In this document: positions 7,695-15,858 of the stretch, one piece after another
Numbering within the stretch: the stretch's first letter is position 1
How the letters are laid out: the number at the start of each line of letters is the position of its first letter
Source of the DNA: an uncultured Odoribacter sp.
GTDB taxonomy: Bacteria; Bacteroidota; Bacteroidia; Bacteroidales; Marinifilaceae
Length of the DNA: 21,590 nt
Reading direction: 5' to 3'
Assembly (NCBI GenBank): GCA_900544025.1
Contig: UQTM01000055.1
Location: 1-21,590 of the forward strand
Notes under the pieces: model-generated
What the model was told of the DNA's origin: nothing
Databases searched by the model: none
What the model saw: only the letters and a program-made list of their open reading frames with translations
Position numbers and translations under genes: made by a program

Positions 7695-10600
7695 TTAACG
7701 TATATAGTATTTCTTGAAAAAATCCAGGTATTTTTCTACAGCCTGCTTTTTAAGCATCGCCTCCAGATTCACATCGGTAATCACAAAGTTGGTATAATCC
7801 GTATTTCGTAAAGGCCTGAATAATTTCCGGTTATTCACCACCGTTGTAAAATAACGCATGGCTTCATCTTTATTCTTAAAACCGGAAACTACCATACAAT
7901 CATGGTCGTCGTTATATTTTATATTGTTCGTTGTCAAACCTGCAAAATTAAATTCAGCAAATACTTCTTTTAACTTAAAGGGATCGATTTGATTGGAATA
8001 GAACAACACAAATTTATGAGCCACTTCTTTGTTGTAAACGAAATCCCCGTCTTCCACTCCGACAGAGCCTGCATTTTTCAGGTAATTATCCTCAAAAAAA
8101 TTCAGGTATTCATCCAGATAACCGTTTTCCAGCAAGGTTTTCTGATTACTTTCCGTAATGGCAAAAGCCTGATAATTCACTCCTGCCAATTTATCAAAAA
8201 TATCTTTATTTTTTAAAACGGCATTCATATAATCCAGCGCCTGTGTTTTGTTTCCCACCCTGCGCACCACAATAAATTCGTTCTCCGCATCGTAATCCTC
8301 CTTTTGCAGAGTGAAAGCAGGTTCGGCATTGTGCAGGGCTTCGGCTATCCGCTTCGTATTCACCTCACGGAACGGAACCATAAGCATAAAATTATGGGTT
8401 TCGTTTTCCGCAAAATTGAAGATGTGGGCGTTCGTTCCTAATTTTCCAGTAATGATATCGCCTTCATTTTTATTATCGAAATAATGTTCCGTGAAGAAAT
8501 CCACATAATTGTCCACATCTTTCAGGCGTTTCAGCACAGCCAAATTTTCATCGGTAATGGCAAAGATACGGTATCCCTTATCTCCTATGGCTTTGAGCAC
8601 AGCCTTGTCGGTTGCAATCCGTTTCAGATACTCCTCCGCCTCCTTATAATCGGTAAACCTCCGGATCAAAAATGCACTTTTCTTATACCACAACTCCTCT
8701 TTCCCGATCTCATAATTTTTCCCTTCCACAGCCTCGGCTGCATTTATAAATACCAGACGAGCTTTCAGCCTCGTTTCCTGCATCAGGGTGAAGTCTTCCG
8801 GCAATAAAAACACCACGGTATATTCCTTGTCTTTCTCCGCCTTATAAGCCAGCTCCCTCTCTTCCTCACCCCGGAGATTACCCTCTTCATCAAATACCCA
8901 ATTCCGGTTGGCTTTCAACGCCCGCGCCTGGGCCATTTCAGCTTCGGAATACATCACCGGAGCATCACCCACCGACAAAGATGCCAATAAAACATTGGTC
9001 ACCTCCTGAATCTCTTTACCCGGACGGGAAGCCACCACTTCGTTCAAAGCTTCTCTCGCTTCTGCGGCCGGAGCCGTATTCACCATACACATCGCTCGCA
9101 GGAACAACACATTAGGCAGTAATTTATTACCCGGATAGCGTTTCAGAATATCGTTACAAATGGCTAAAGCCTCCGTATAATACACCTGTTGATACCGGGC
9201 GTAAGCCTCTTCATACATCCGTTCGATATCCTTCAACTCCCCGTCCACTTTCTTAAAATATTCCGGATCCTGCAAGCCTTTGGCAAAATCGCTTTCCGGG
9301 AATTTTTCAATCAGCTCCGCCTTATATTTTTCGGCTTTCGCCGCCTGCCCCTGCTGGCTGGCAGCAGCATATCCCATATAATAGACCATAGGCAGGTCGT
9401 TCGATCCGGCAAAACGTCCGATAAAAGCATCGAAACATTCCAACGCCTTTTCCGGGTCATTGAATTTATAGAGGTAAATTTCTCCCGCCTTATAATAAGC
9501 GTCTTCCACTTTCTTCTCGGCCACTTTCCGGTCTTCTTCATCGATAGGGAGATTTTTCAAATAATAATCCCGGCTCTTGACATCCGCCTTCTCTTCTTTC
9601 TCTCCCGTTTCTCCGGTAATCTCCTCGGTCAGTTCCGCAAATTCTATCTTCGATTTATTTTGCCGTCTCCAGTTGTCTTCTAATTTACGCCGTCCCCATT
9701 TCCGCTTGAAATCGTTTTTCCCCAATGCAACCGTCATCGGATTATAGAAATACCAATCCCCCGTCCCGCTTCCCTGGGAATAATCGCTTCCCCGGTTAAT
9801 CATATTATTGCGTTCATAAAAGCTACGTTCTTCCTGTGCTTTCTTTGCAGCTTCCCGGGCAGCTTCCTCTTCCTCCTTGATTTTCTGTATCTTTTCATCG
9901 ACCAGGCGGAGCCGTTCATCCTCAGGCAAAGCAGCCATACGCAACAGGCTATCCTGTTCCTGTATCGTACGCAAATTTACGACAAGGCTCGTTAGGTCCG
10001 TCACCAAAGTGCGGAGCTTATCGTAATCCTCATACCTGGAATCCATAGTAAACAGGCAAGAATCATAACATGCCTGGGCCGTTATATAATCCCGGTTTTT
10101 AAAGTAATAATCACCCAGCTTATAAAAAGAAAGAGCCTGCTGGTTATCGTTGCTCACACTCGAACGCACCGATTTCCAATACAGGTCGATCGCTTCCGGC
10201 TCGTTTCCTTTCTTTTCCTCTATATTCCCTAAAGCATAATAGATACGGTCCTTGAAATCTACATTTTTGGGGTCACGCAACATCTTGTTCAACTTCTTCA
10301 CCACACTCCCGTCCCCGGTTTGATAGGCCAAAGCCATGTTGATCTTGGCATTGAACACCATCTCATAATTAAAATTGAAACGGGCGGCTTTTTTCAGGGC
10401 ATACATAGCCTGAGCATCCTGATTCTCTTTTAAATAAAGTTGCGAGAGCATAAAATTGTAGCGCGGCTTACGTTTCCAGCTTTTACAGTCATTCACTAAC
10501 TGTTCTCCTGCGGGAATCGCTTGTGCATAAAGCCCCTGGCGCACATAGAAATCAGTCCGGGCAGCCGCCAGCATTTCCCTTTGCTGCCGGTTTAAATCCG

Positions 10601-11201
10601 CTCCTGCCAACCGGTTCATCTGCTTCTCCGCCTCGTCATAGCGTCCCATTTCAGTCAGGCTGCGAAAAAGCCAAAGCGACACTTCCGTCATAATTTCATC
10701 GTCATCGGCATATTGCCGTTGTATGAAACGGAAAGTATTGTTCGCCATCGCATATTTCTTTTTATAGAAATACGCTTTCCCCAGCAAAAGATAGCATTTG
10801 TCCATTTGTTTGTTGAACTCTTTCTTTTTCCGGAAAGTCTGGTAATTCTTCGAATCTTTATTCTTCCGTCTTCTGGGCTTTGCCGTGATAGAATGTTTAT
10901 CGATGGCTTTCGCCGCCTTTTCGATGGCATAATCCATATCGGAACTGCATACGCTCCGGGTTTGTTCATTATTGGAAACAAAAACAGGCAAAAGGTTGGT
11001 ATAATCCTCCTTATGCCTGTTTTCCATATTTTTCAATCCCGCTTTAAACGCCTGATTCCCGTTAAAATAAACATTATAACGGGTAGTCATCTGATGATAA
11101 TTGCGTGAAAAAAAATTATTTTTCTTCACAGAGCAACTGCACAATATCATCATACAGGCCAACGATATGTATAAAGCGTATCTCATTCCATCCTTCACCA
11201 C
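7695..11201 (-). CDS. sprE: SprE/PorW-type T9SS lipoprotein with TPR repeats
   Basis: The 1168-residue protein begins with a lipoprotein signal (ILCSC; Cys23 the likely acylated residue) followed by the family opening NYHQMTTRYNVYFNGNQAFK. TPR-like helices fill about residues 120-400 and 560-780. A central charged region (about 430-470) leads to the hallmark GDWYFYNP...F..KWGRRKLEDNWRR block. Three related modules of about 110-140 residues close the protein (about 792-933, 934-1058, 1059-1168), each ending in a FAIT/FVIT..NL...L motif and a YLDFF..YY-like end. SprE/PorW is an outer-membrane lipoprotein required for type IX secretion, reported to link the trans-envelope motor ring to the SprA/Sov translocon. 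Met6 (11186) is an alternative start. The gene sits between mrp (53 bases upstream) and tsaE. Presence of the rest of the T9SS cannot be judged from this window. Confidence 0.88.
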   Translation of the reverse strand: MVKDGMRYALYISLACMMILCSCSVKKNNFFSRNYHQMTTRYNVYFNGNQAFKAGLKNMENRHKEDYTNLLPVFVSNNEQTRSVCSSDMDYAIEKAAKAIDKHSITAKPRRRKNKDSKNYQTFRKKKEFNKQMDKCYLLLGKAYFYKKKYAMANNTFRFIQRQYADDDEIMTEVSLWLFRSLTEMGRYDEAEKQMNRLAGADLNRQQREMLAAARTDFYVRQGLYAQAIPAGEQLVNDCKSWKRKPRYNFMLSQLYLKENQDAQAMYALKKAARFNFNYEMVFNAKINMALAYQTGDGSVVKKLNKMLRDPKNVDFKDRIYYALGNIEEKKGNEPEAIDLYWKSVRSSVSNDNQQALSFYKLGDYYFKNRDYITAQACYDSCLFTMDSRYEDYDKLRTLVTDLTSLVVNLRTIQEQDSLLRMAALPEDERLRLVDEKIQKIKEEEEAAREAAKKAQEERSFYERNNMINRGSDYSQGSGTGDWYFYNPMTVALGKNDFKRKWGRRKLEDNWRRQNKSKIEFAELTEEITGETGEKEEKADVKSRDYYLKNLPIDEEDRKVAEKKVEDAYYKAGEIYLYKFNDPEKALECFDAFIGRFAGSNDLPMVYYMGYAAASQQGQAAKAEKYKAELIEKFPESDFAKGLQDPEYFKKVDGELKDIERMYEEAYARYQQVYYTEALAICNDILKRYPGNKLLPNVLFLRAMCMVNTAPAAEAREALNEVVASRPGKEIQEVTNVLLASLSVGDAPVMYSEAEMAQARALKANRNWVFDEEGNLRGEEERELAYKAEKDKEYTVVFLLPEDFTLMQETRLKARLVFINAAEAVEGKNYEIGKEELWYKKSAFLIRRFTDYKEAEEYLKRIATDKAVLKAIGDKGYRIFAITDENLAVLKRLKDVDNYVDFFTEHYFDNKNEGDIITGKLGTNAHIFNFAENETHNFMLMVPFREVNTKRIAEALHNAEPAFTLQKEDYDAENEFIVVRRVGNKTQALDYMNAVLKNKDIFDKLAGVNYQAFAITESNQKTLLENGYLDEYLNFFEDNYLKNAGSVGVEDGDFVYNKEVAHKFVLFYSNQIDPFKLKEVFAEFNFAGLTTNNIKYNDDHDCMVVSGFKNKDEAMRYFTTVVNNRKLFRPLRNTDYTNFVITDVNLEAMLKKQAVEKYLDFFKKYYIR

Positions 11202-11254
11202 AATATACCGTTATACTATCCCTTTTAATAGACATAACGGAATACCTGTATCTC

Positions 11255-12340
11255 TTATTTTTTCGTAATTCTTACCCTTGTCGCCGTTTCTCCGTTCTCT
11301 TCCACGGCTTTCTCCACCTGCCGCGCCAATTCCATAAAAGCCGCCCCGGTAATCGAGTCGGGATTCAAGGCTACAGGTTTTCCGCTATCCCCTCCGTCGC
11401 ATATACTTTGTACCACGGGAATCTGTCCCAGCAAACGCAATCCTTTTTCTTCCGCCAGCTTCTTAGCTCCCTCTTTACCGAATATATAATATTTGTTTTG
11501 TGGCAATTCAGCCGGAGTAAACCAGGCCATATTCTCGACCAATCCGATCACCGGCACCTGTATGCCCGGAGATTCGAACATATTGATCCCTTTCACGGCA
11601 TCTGCCAGGGCAACCTGCTGGGGCGTGCTCACCACAATAGCCCCGCTCAGGGCGACGGTCTGCACCAAAGTCAAATGTATGTCGCTGGTTCCCGGCGGTA
11701 AGTCGATCAGCATATAATCCAATTCATCCCAATACCCTTGCTCCACCATCTGCTTCAAAGCATTCGAAGCCATCGGCCCGCGCCACACGGTGGCCGAAGC
11801 CGGATCGACAAAGAAACCGATGGAAAGGAGCTTCACTCCATATTGTTCCACCGGAACTATGTATTGGTGACCGCCCACTTCGGTCATATAAGGTTGTGCA
11901 TCTTCGCAACCGAACATTTTAGGCATAGACGGTCCGAAAATATCCGCATCCACCAATCCCACTTTATGCCCCATTGCCGCCAAAGCCACAGCTAAATTCG
12001 CCGCTACGGTCGATTTTCCCACGCCTCCTTTGCCGGAAGACACGGCAATAATATTTTTCACCTTTTCCAAAGAAAGCGGGCGTTCCAGATCCTGCATAAA
12101 AACAGTTTCTATTTCAACGGACCGATACGGAGTTTTTTCCTTTAGCAAAGCCTCACTCTTTTTCTGAACGGCATTGATAAACGGATCGTTCGATTTCTGA
12201 AACACCAGCCGGAAGAATACTTTATCGCCTTCCAACCTGATATTTTGCACCATATCTAACGCCACTATATTTTTAGATGTACCGGGATACTTCACTTCCG
12301 ACAAGATATCCCTGATTTCTTTTACCTTATCCTGTACCAT
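11255..12340 (-). CDS. mrp: Mrp/ApbC-type Fe-S carrier ATPase
   Basis: The 361-residue protein has an N-terminal MIP18/DUF59 domain (about residues 1-85) and a ParA-like P-loop ATPase domain. The deviant Walker A GKGGVGKS is at 103-110, VDADIFGPSMP at 130-140 and LIDLPPGTSD at 211-220, all typical of Mrp/ApbC/NBP35 proteins, which carry or insert iron-sulfur clusters in the cytoplasm. The C-terminal region where classical members have a CxxC cluster-binding pair (after VENM) reads VENMAWFTPAELPQNKYY and has no cysteine. Cluster carriage by the standard cysteines is therefore not supported, although other Bacteroidota homologues appear to share this. It is the first gene of the operon, preceded by a clear promoter. 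Confidence 0.92.
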   Translation of the reverse strand: MVQDKVKEIRDILSEVKYPGTSKNIVALDMVQNIRLEGDKVFFRLVFQKSNDPFINAVQKKSEALLKEKTPYRSVEIETVFMQDLERPLSLEKVKNIIAVSSGKGGVGKSTVAANLAVALAAMGHKVGLVDADIFGPSMPKMFGCEDAQPYMTEVGGHQYIVPVEQYGVKLLSIGFFVDPASATVWRGPMASNALKQMVEQGYWDELDYMLIDLPPGTSDIHLTLVQTVALSGAIVVSTPQQVALADAVKGINMFESPGIQVPVIGLVENMAWFTPAELPQNKYYIFGKEGAKKLAEEKGLRLLGQIPVVQSICDGGDSGKPVALNPDSITGAAFMELARQVEKAVEENGETATRVRITKK

Positions 12341-12368
12341 GATATTGATTTATTATTAGAAATTCGAA

Positions 12369-12398
12369 CAAAGATACAATTTTTCAAAAGGATTCTAA
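12369..12398 (-). promoter_or_regulatory. Promoter of the mrp-sprE-tsaE-ald-porE operon
   Basis: On the minus strand TATCTTTG (12376-12369) matches the Bacteroidota -7 box TAnnTTTG exactly. The -33 element is degenerate: TTAG at 12398-12395 with an 18-base spacer. The start codon of mrp at 12340 is 29 bases below the box, giving a leader of roughly 20-25 bases. Confidence 0.65.
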
Positions 12399-12427
12399 GT
12401 TAAATACGATCTGAAAATCAGATTTTC

Positions 12428-13135
12428 CTATACCCTTGTATTATACTTCCGCAGGCGACTGCGCAAAGCATCGCAACCGGGACATACTTTCCGTACCAAT
12501 TTCCAGAAATCTGCCGAATGATTCTTCTCGACAGTATGGCAAAGCTCGTGCAAAATCACATAGTCGATAATTTCGTCCGGCAATTTCATCAATTTGATGT
12601 TCAGGCTGATATTATTATCCTGCGAACAACTGCCCCAATTCGATAAATTATTGCGGAAAGAAAGCCGGGCATATTTGAATCCGTATTTTTCCGCATAGTA
12701 TTTCACCCGCTTCGGCAAATACTGCTTACTTTCCATAACATAAATTTCCAGCAGGAACTGCTGTACCGTCCTCTCGATCCGGCTGAAATCCGTGGTCTGG
12801 GGGATCGATAAGGTGATTACATTCCCTTCGATCCGGTATCCCGGTTTTTCTTCTTCGGTCGCTGCAATTTTTAGCACATGCAGCTTCGTTTTTATTTCCG
12901 CACCGATCCTCAATCCCACTCCGGTATCCTGCTCGTACACTTTCATTTTCGCCGAAGTTTGCCGGATCCAATCTTTCTTCTCATGCAAAAACTTCTCGAC
13001 CTGCCTTTGGCTGACCCCATAGGGTACATTCACCCAAATCCCCCTTGCCGGAGCCATCCGGATCGACAGGAATTTAATATTTGCACTCCTTCTTATTTTG
13101 ACTTCACCTATACCGTTCAGTTCTATCGTGTCCAT
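12428..13135 (-). CDS. YgjP/DUF45-family zinc metallopeptidase
   Basis: The protein belongs to the YgjP-like (DUF45, SprT-related) metallopeptidase family. It shows the family signature LSNWGSCS, a lysine/asparagine segment, then YVILHELCH with the HExxH zinc site, and NHSADFW supplying the third histidine ligand seven residues later. Family members are cytoplasmic proteases of poorly known substrate; the E. coli relative lies in a restriction-associated context in some genomes, but nothing here suggests that. The frame is open to an ATG at 13165 (245 residues). The start at 13135 (MDTIELNGIGEVKI, 235 residues) is preferred because the longer form begins 12 bases after the T-run of the upstream terminator. 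TTATTTTG at 13161-13154 is one base off the -7 box and would serve only the shorter start. Confidence 0.88.
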   Translation of the reverse strand: MDTIELNGIGEVKIRRSANIKFLSIRMAPARGIWVNVPYGVSQRQVEKFLHEKKDWIRQTSAKMKVYEQDTGVGLRIGAEIKTKLHVLKIAATEEEKPGYRIEGNVITLSIPQTTDFSRIERTVQQFLLEIYVMESKQYLPKRVKYYAEKYGFKYARLSFRNNLSNWGSCSQDNNISLNIKLMKLPDEIIDYVILHELCHTVEKNHSADFWKLVRKVCPGCDALRSRLRKYNTRV

Positions 13136-13176
13136 TCCCATTGCATTTAACGGCAAAATAATCATTTCTACCCGAC

Positions 13177-13210
13177 AAAAAAAAGAGAATGTCCGTAAAC
13201 ATTCTCTCTT
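13177..13210 (-). terminator. Strong intrinsic terminator after the 13234-13518 gene
   Basis: On the minus strand GAGAATGT, a six-base loop TTACGG and ACATTCTC are followed by eight T residues. The stem can be lengthened by flanking A-T and G-T pairs. It lies 24 bases after the stop codon. The plus-strand copy is followed by TCTTTCTTTATTTT and could work weakly in reverse. Confidence 0.88.
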
Positions 13211-13233
13211 TCTTTATTTTAATGGTCAGCGAC

Positions 13234-13518
13234 TTAGTTTTCCTTTACCGTTTCGCTAAGTTTCGTAAAAGCACCGTCCACGTTTACCAGCAAGTCTTTA
13301 AAAATGGCCTTATAGTAATTTTTTCTTTCACCTTTAACCACTCTTTTCCCTCCGGAAACACGTTTTCTCAAATCATTTCTCGAATTTATGATATTCTGAA
13401 CGATTTCGCTTACATTATCGCTTGTTTTTCCGGTAACAATACTATAATTAAAACAATCGGCCACAACTGAAAAAGTTAAATAGTCGATGTCTTTCTTTAA
13501 TCTCTTAATACTTGCCAT
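13234..13518 (-). CDS. Small basic helical protein, function unknown
   Basis: With the start at 13518 the protein has 94 residues, begins MASIKRLKKDIDYLTFSVVAD and looks entirely helical, with many lysines and arginines and no signal peptide or membrane segment. The opening block resembles a short conserved hypothetical protein that I recall from many Bacteroidales genomes, but I know no function for it. The frame extends upstream to 13545, but that start would lie inside the promoter (-7 box at 13550-13543), so 13518 is chosen. The gene has its own promoter and a strong terminator and therefore is a single-gene unit placed between the trp operon and the peptidase gene. Confidence 0.8.
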   Translation of the reverse strand: MASIKRLKKDIDYLTFSVVADCFNYSIVTGKTSDNVSEIVQNIINSRNDLRKRVSGGKRVVKGERKNYYKAIFKDLLVNVDGAFTKLSETVKEN

Positions 13519-13542
13519 ATCTACTAAAAATTTAATTTTTCC

Positions 13543-13574
13543 CAAAGGTAAAAAAAACCTTTACAGATTGCAAA
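13543..13574 (-). promoter_or_regulatory. Bacteroidota-type promoter of the small basic protein gene
   Basis: TTTG at 13574-13571, a 20-base spacer, and TACCTTTG at 13550-13543 match the -33 / -7 consensus of Bacteroidota fully. The start codon at 13518 is 25 bases below the -7 box. Confidence 0.85.
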
Positions 13575-13659
13575 CTATTTTCCGGCTTTTCCTAAAACTT
13601 TCACTCTCACCTCCTTCTCTTTCGTAGCTTTACTTCATGCGTCGCCTCTGTATTCCCGT

Positions 13660-14433
13660 TCATTTTTGCAGCTTTTCCAGCAAGCGGGAGGTAGCTTCAT
13701 CCACCGTCGGACATTCCCCTAAGCATTTAATAAACAAACTTCCCACGATCACGCCATGACTGTATCGGGACGCCACCGAACGGGTCGATTCGTTTGAAAT
13801 TCCGAATCCGATCAAGCGCTTGTTCCGGAGTTTTAAATCGTCGATTTCCCGGAAATAAGCGATTTGCTCATCTGTAAAACGGTCGCGTACCCCCGTAGTC
13901 GAAGCCGACGACACCATATAAATGAATCCGCCGCAATTCTCATCGATCAAACGGATACGCTCTTCGGACGTTTCCGGTGTAATCAGCATAATCAAAGGAA
14001 TGTCGTAACGTTCACACAAAGCTTTATAATGCTCCATATATTCGTGAAACGGCAAATCCGGGATAATCATAGCATCCACTCCGATTTCCTTGCAATACCG
14101 GAACAGTTTTTCAGGCCCGTACTGCATCACCGGATTCAAATACCCCATCAGCACCAAAGGAATCCGGCAATCCTGCCGAACTTCTTTTACCTGCTCTAAC
14201 AACAAGGGTAAAGTCATTCCGTTCTGCAACGCTTTCGTACCGCTTTGCTGGATCACCACCCCATCGGCCATGGGATCGGAAAACGGAACACCGACTTCGA
14301 TCATATCTATCCCGTTCGCTTCCAGAGAACGGATAATTTTTCCTGTACTATCCAAATTTGGATAACCGGCAGTAAAATAAACCGACAACAGGTTTCTATC
14401 TTTCTGCTGGAAAAGTTTTGTAAGTCTATTCAT
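13660..14433 (-). CDS. trpA: Tryptophan synthase alpha subunit
   Basis: TrpA cleaves indole-3-glycerol phosphate to indole and glyceraldehyde 3-phosphate, and the indole passes to TrpB. The 257-residue protein carries FTAGYPNLD, the catalytic Glu46 in IEVGVPFSDP and Asp57 in MADG, the loop GYLNPVMQYG, IIPDLPFHEY, the phosphate-binding VSSASTTG and GFGISN. Length is normal for the family. It is the last gene of the trp operon, 30 bases after trpF. No clear terminator follows it before the next promoter at 13574. Confidence 0.97.
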   Translation of the reverse strand: MNRLTKLFQQKDRNLLSVYFTAGYPNLDSTGKIIRSLEANGIDMIEVGVPFSDPMADGVVIQQSGTKALQNGMTLPLLLEQVKEVRQDCRIPLVLMGYLNPVMQYGPEKLFRYCKEIGVDAMIIPDLPFHEYMEHYKALCERYDIPLIMLITPETSEERIRLIDENCGGFIYMVSSASTTGVRDRFTDEQIAYFREIDDLKLRNKRLIGFGISNESTRSVASRYSHGVIVGSLFIKCLGECPTVDEATSRLLEKLQK

Positions 14434-14463
14434 TATATCTTCTGTTTAAATTCATTTAAAATT

Positions 14464-15084
14464 TTATCTGCGTAATTCTTCCATAAAAGCAGACAGCAAC
14501 TCGTAATCCTTCACTCCGGGTGCGATTTCAAAACGGCTGTTCAGGTCGATCCCGGCCAGGCGGGTATGCCCGAACGCCTTTATCCGCAAGGCATCTGCCG
14601 GACCGATACCGCCGCTAAGCAGGAAAGGCAGTTCTCCCCTGTAATTTCCTAAAAGTTCCCAATCGAAAACCCGCCCCGTTCCGCCATGTTTCGGGCTTTT
14701 GGTATCGAAAAGCAACATATCGCAACCTCCTTCATACTTACCGCATGCTTCAAGGTCTTCCGTTCCTCCGATCCCTACCGCCTTCACCACCCGGAATCCC
14801 TTGTCCCGGAACTTCCGGCAAAACTCAGGGGATTCCGCTCCATGCAATTGGATCGTATCGATACGGTAGCGTTCGGCTATACCGAGAATCACCGCTTCTT
14901 CTTCATTCACGAATACCCCGGTCCTTTGAATATCCGGTGGCAAAACATGTACGGCCTCCGGCAATAAATTCCCGGCATAGCGCGGCGACAGAGGGTAAAA
15001 TATAAACCCGAGCATATCCGGGCATAAAGAAGCCACTGCAGCTATATTTCCCGGTTCCCGCATTCCGCAAACCTTAATCAGCAT
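14464..15084 (-). CDS. trpF: Phosphoribosylanthranilate isomerase
   Basis: TrpF converts phosphoribosylanthranilate to carboxyphenylamino-deoxyribulose phosphate. The 206-residue protein has KVCGM with the catalytic Cys6, FIFYPLSPRY, IQLHGAE, Asp127 as general acid in LLFDTKSPKHGGTG, LLSGGIGP and GIDLNSRFE. Its start codon lies inside trpC: the two genes overlap by 11 bases in different frames, which usually means translational coupling. It is a separate protein here, not fused to TrpC as in enteric bacteria. Confidence 0.97.
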   Translation of the reverse strand: MLIKVCGMREPGNIAAVASLCPDMLGFIFYPLSPRYAGNLLPEAVHVLPPDIQRTGVFVNEEEAVILGIAERYRIDTIQLHGAESPEFCRKFRDKGFRVVKAVGIGGTEDLEACGKYEGGCDMLLFDTKSPKHGGTGRVFDWELLGNYRGELPFLLSGGIGPADALRIKAFGHTRLAGIDLNSRFEIAPGVKDYELLSAFMEELRR

Positions 15085-15853
15085 CGTCTATAAATTTTTT
15101 CAAGGCCTCTCCGGGATCGGCTTCTTTCATAAAATTCTCTCCGATCAGGAAGCCACGGAATCCGGCTTCCCGCAGAGCGATCACCGTATCGACAGCATGA
15201 ATGCCGCTTTCCGAAATTTTCAGGAAAGTGGCCGGAATCTGCTTAGCCAGTTCGAAAGAAGTGTAAATATCCGTCACGAAAGTGGCGAGGTTCCGGTTAT
15301 TGATCCCCACGATATCCACCTGTTCGCAAATTCTGTCGAGTTCATCCTGTTGATGTACTTCCAACAGCACTTCCAGTCCCAGTTCGTGAGCCGCCTCTGC
15401 CAACTCCCTGCATTGTTCCGGAGTCAGGGCGGCAGCGATCAGCAACACGACGTCGGCTCCCCAGGCCGCCGCCTCTGCCAACTGGTAAGGATCGATAATA
15501 AAATCTTTCCGCAACAAAGGAATGTTCACGGCAGCCCTAGCACGCATCAAATCTTCCGGACTACCTCCGAAATAAAGCGAATCCGTCAGTACCGAACAGG
15601 CTGCCGCCCCATGGGCGGCATAACTGCTCACCACCTGCGCCACATCGGCATCCCGGTGAATAAACCCTTTAGAGGGAGATTTCCGCTTAAACTCGGCAAT
15701 GATCCCATAAGGGGAATTCTCCAACGCATGCCGCATCGATAAGCGTTTACGCCCGGCATGGGCGGTTTCAAGCAACTGCCCGGCAGACAACTGCTTTTTC
15801 CGGCTTTCTACTTCCTCCCGCTTTGTCGCCAATATTTGTTCCAATATGGTCAT
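15074..15853 (-). CDS. trpC: Indole-3-glycerol phosphate synthase
   Basis: TrpC closes the indole ring, making indole-3-glycerol phosphate with loss of CO2. The 259-residue barrel protein shows IIAEFKRKSPSKG (Glu54 and Lys56 of the active site), LTDSLYFGGS, LLRKDFIIDPYQL with the second catalytic lysine, GINNRNL and ISESGI. It begins 5 bases after trpD stops and its end overlaps trpF by 11 bases. Confidence 0.97.
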   Translation of the reverse strand: MTILEQILATKREEVESRKKQLSAGQLLETAHAGRKRLSMRHALENSPYGIIAEFKRKSPSKGFIHRDADVAQVVSSYAAHGAAACSVLTDSLYFGGSPEDLMRARAAVNIPLLRKDFIIDPYQLAEAAAWGADVVLLIAAALTPEQCRELAEAAHELGLEVLLEVHQQDELDRICEQVDIVGINNRNLATFVTDIYTSFELAKQIPATFLKISESGIHAVDTVIALREAGFRGFLIGENFMKEADPGEALKKFIDDAD

Positions 15854-15858
15854 AGGCT

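Noticed and set aside
11208..11240. CCGTTAT / ATAACGG inverted repeat between mrp and sprE
   Set aside because: Seven-base arms with a 19-base loop and no T-run; too weak to call a terminator or operator inside an otherwise compact operon.
12409..12423. ATCTGA-AAA-TCAGAT hairpin after the metallopeptidase gene as a terminator
   Set aside because: On the strand of that gene it is followed by CGTATTTAAC, not a T-run; the run of T is on the other strand, where no gene ends.
13607..13663. 18-codon minus-strand ORF whose ATG overlaps the trpA stop codon (ATGA)
   Set aside because: It looks like translational coupling, but the product is very short and has no recognisable feature, and no ribosome or conservation evidence is available.
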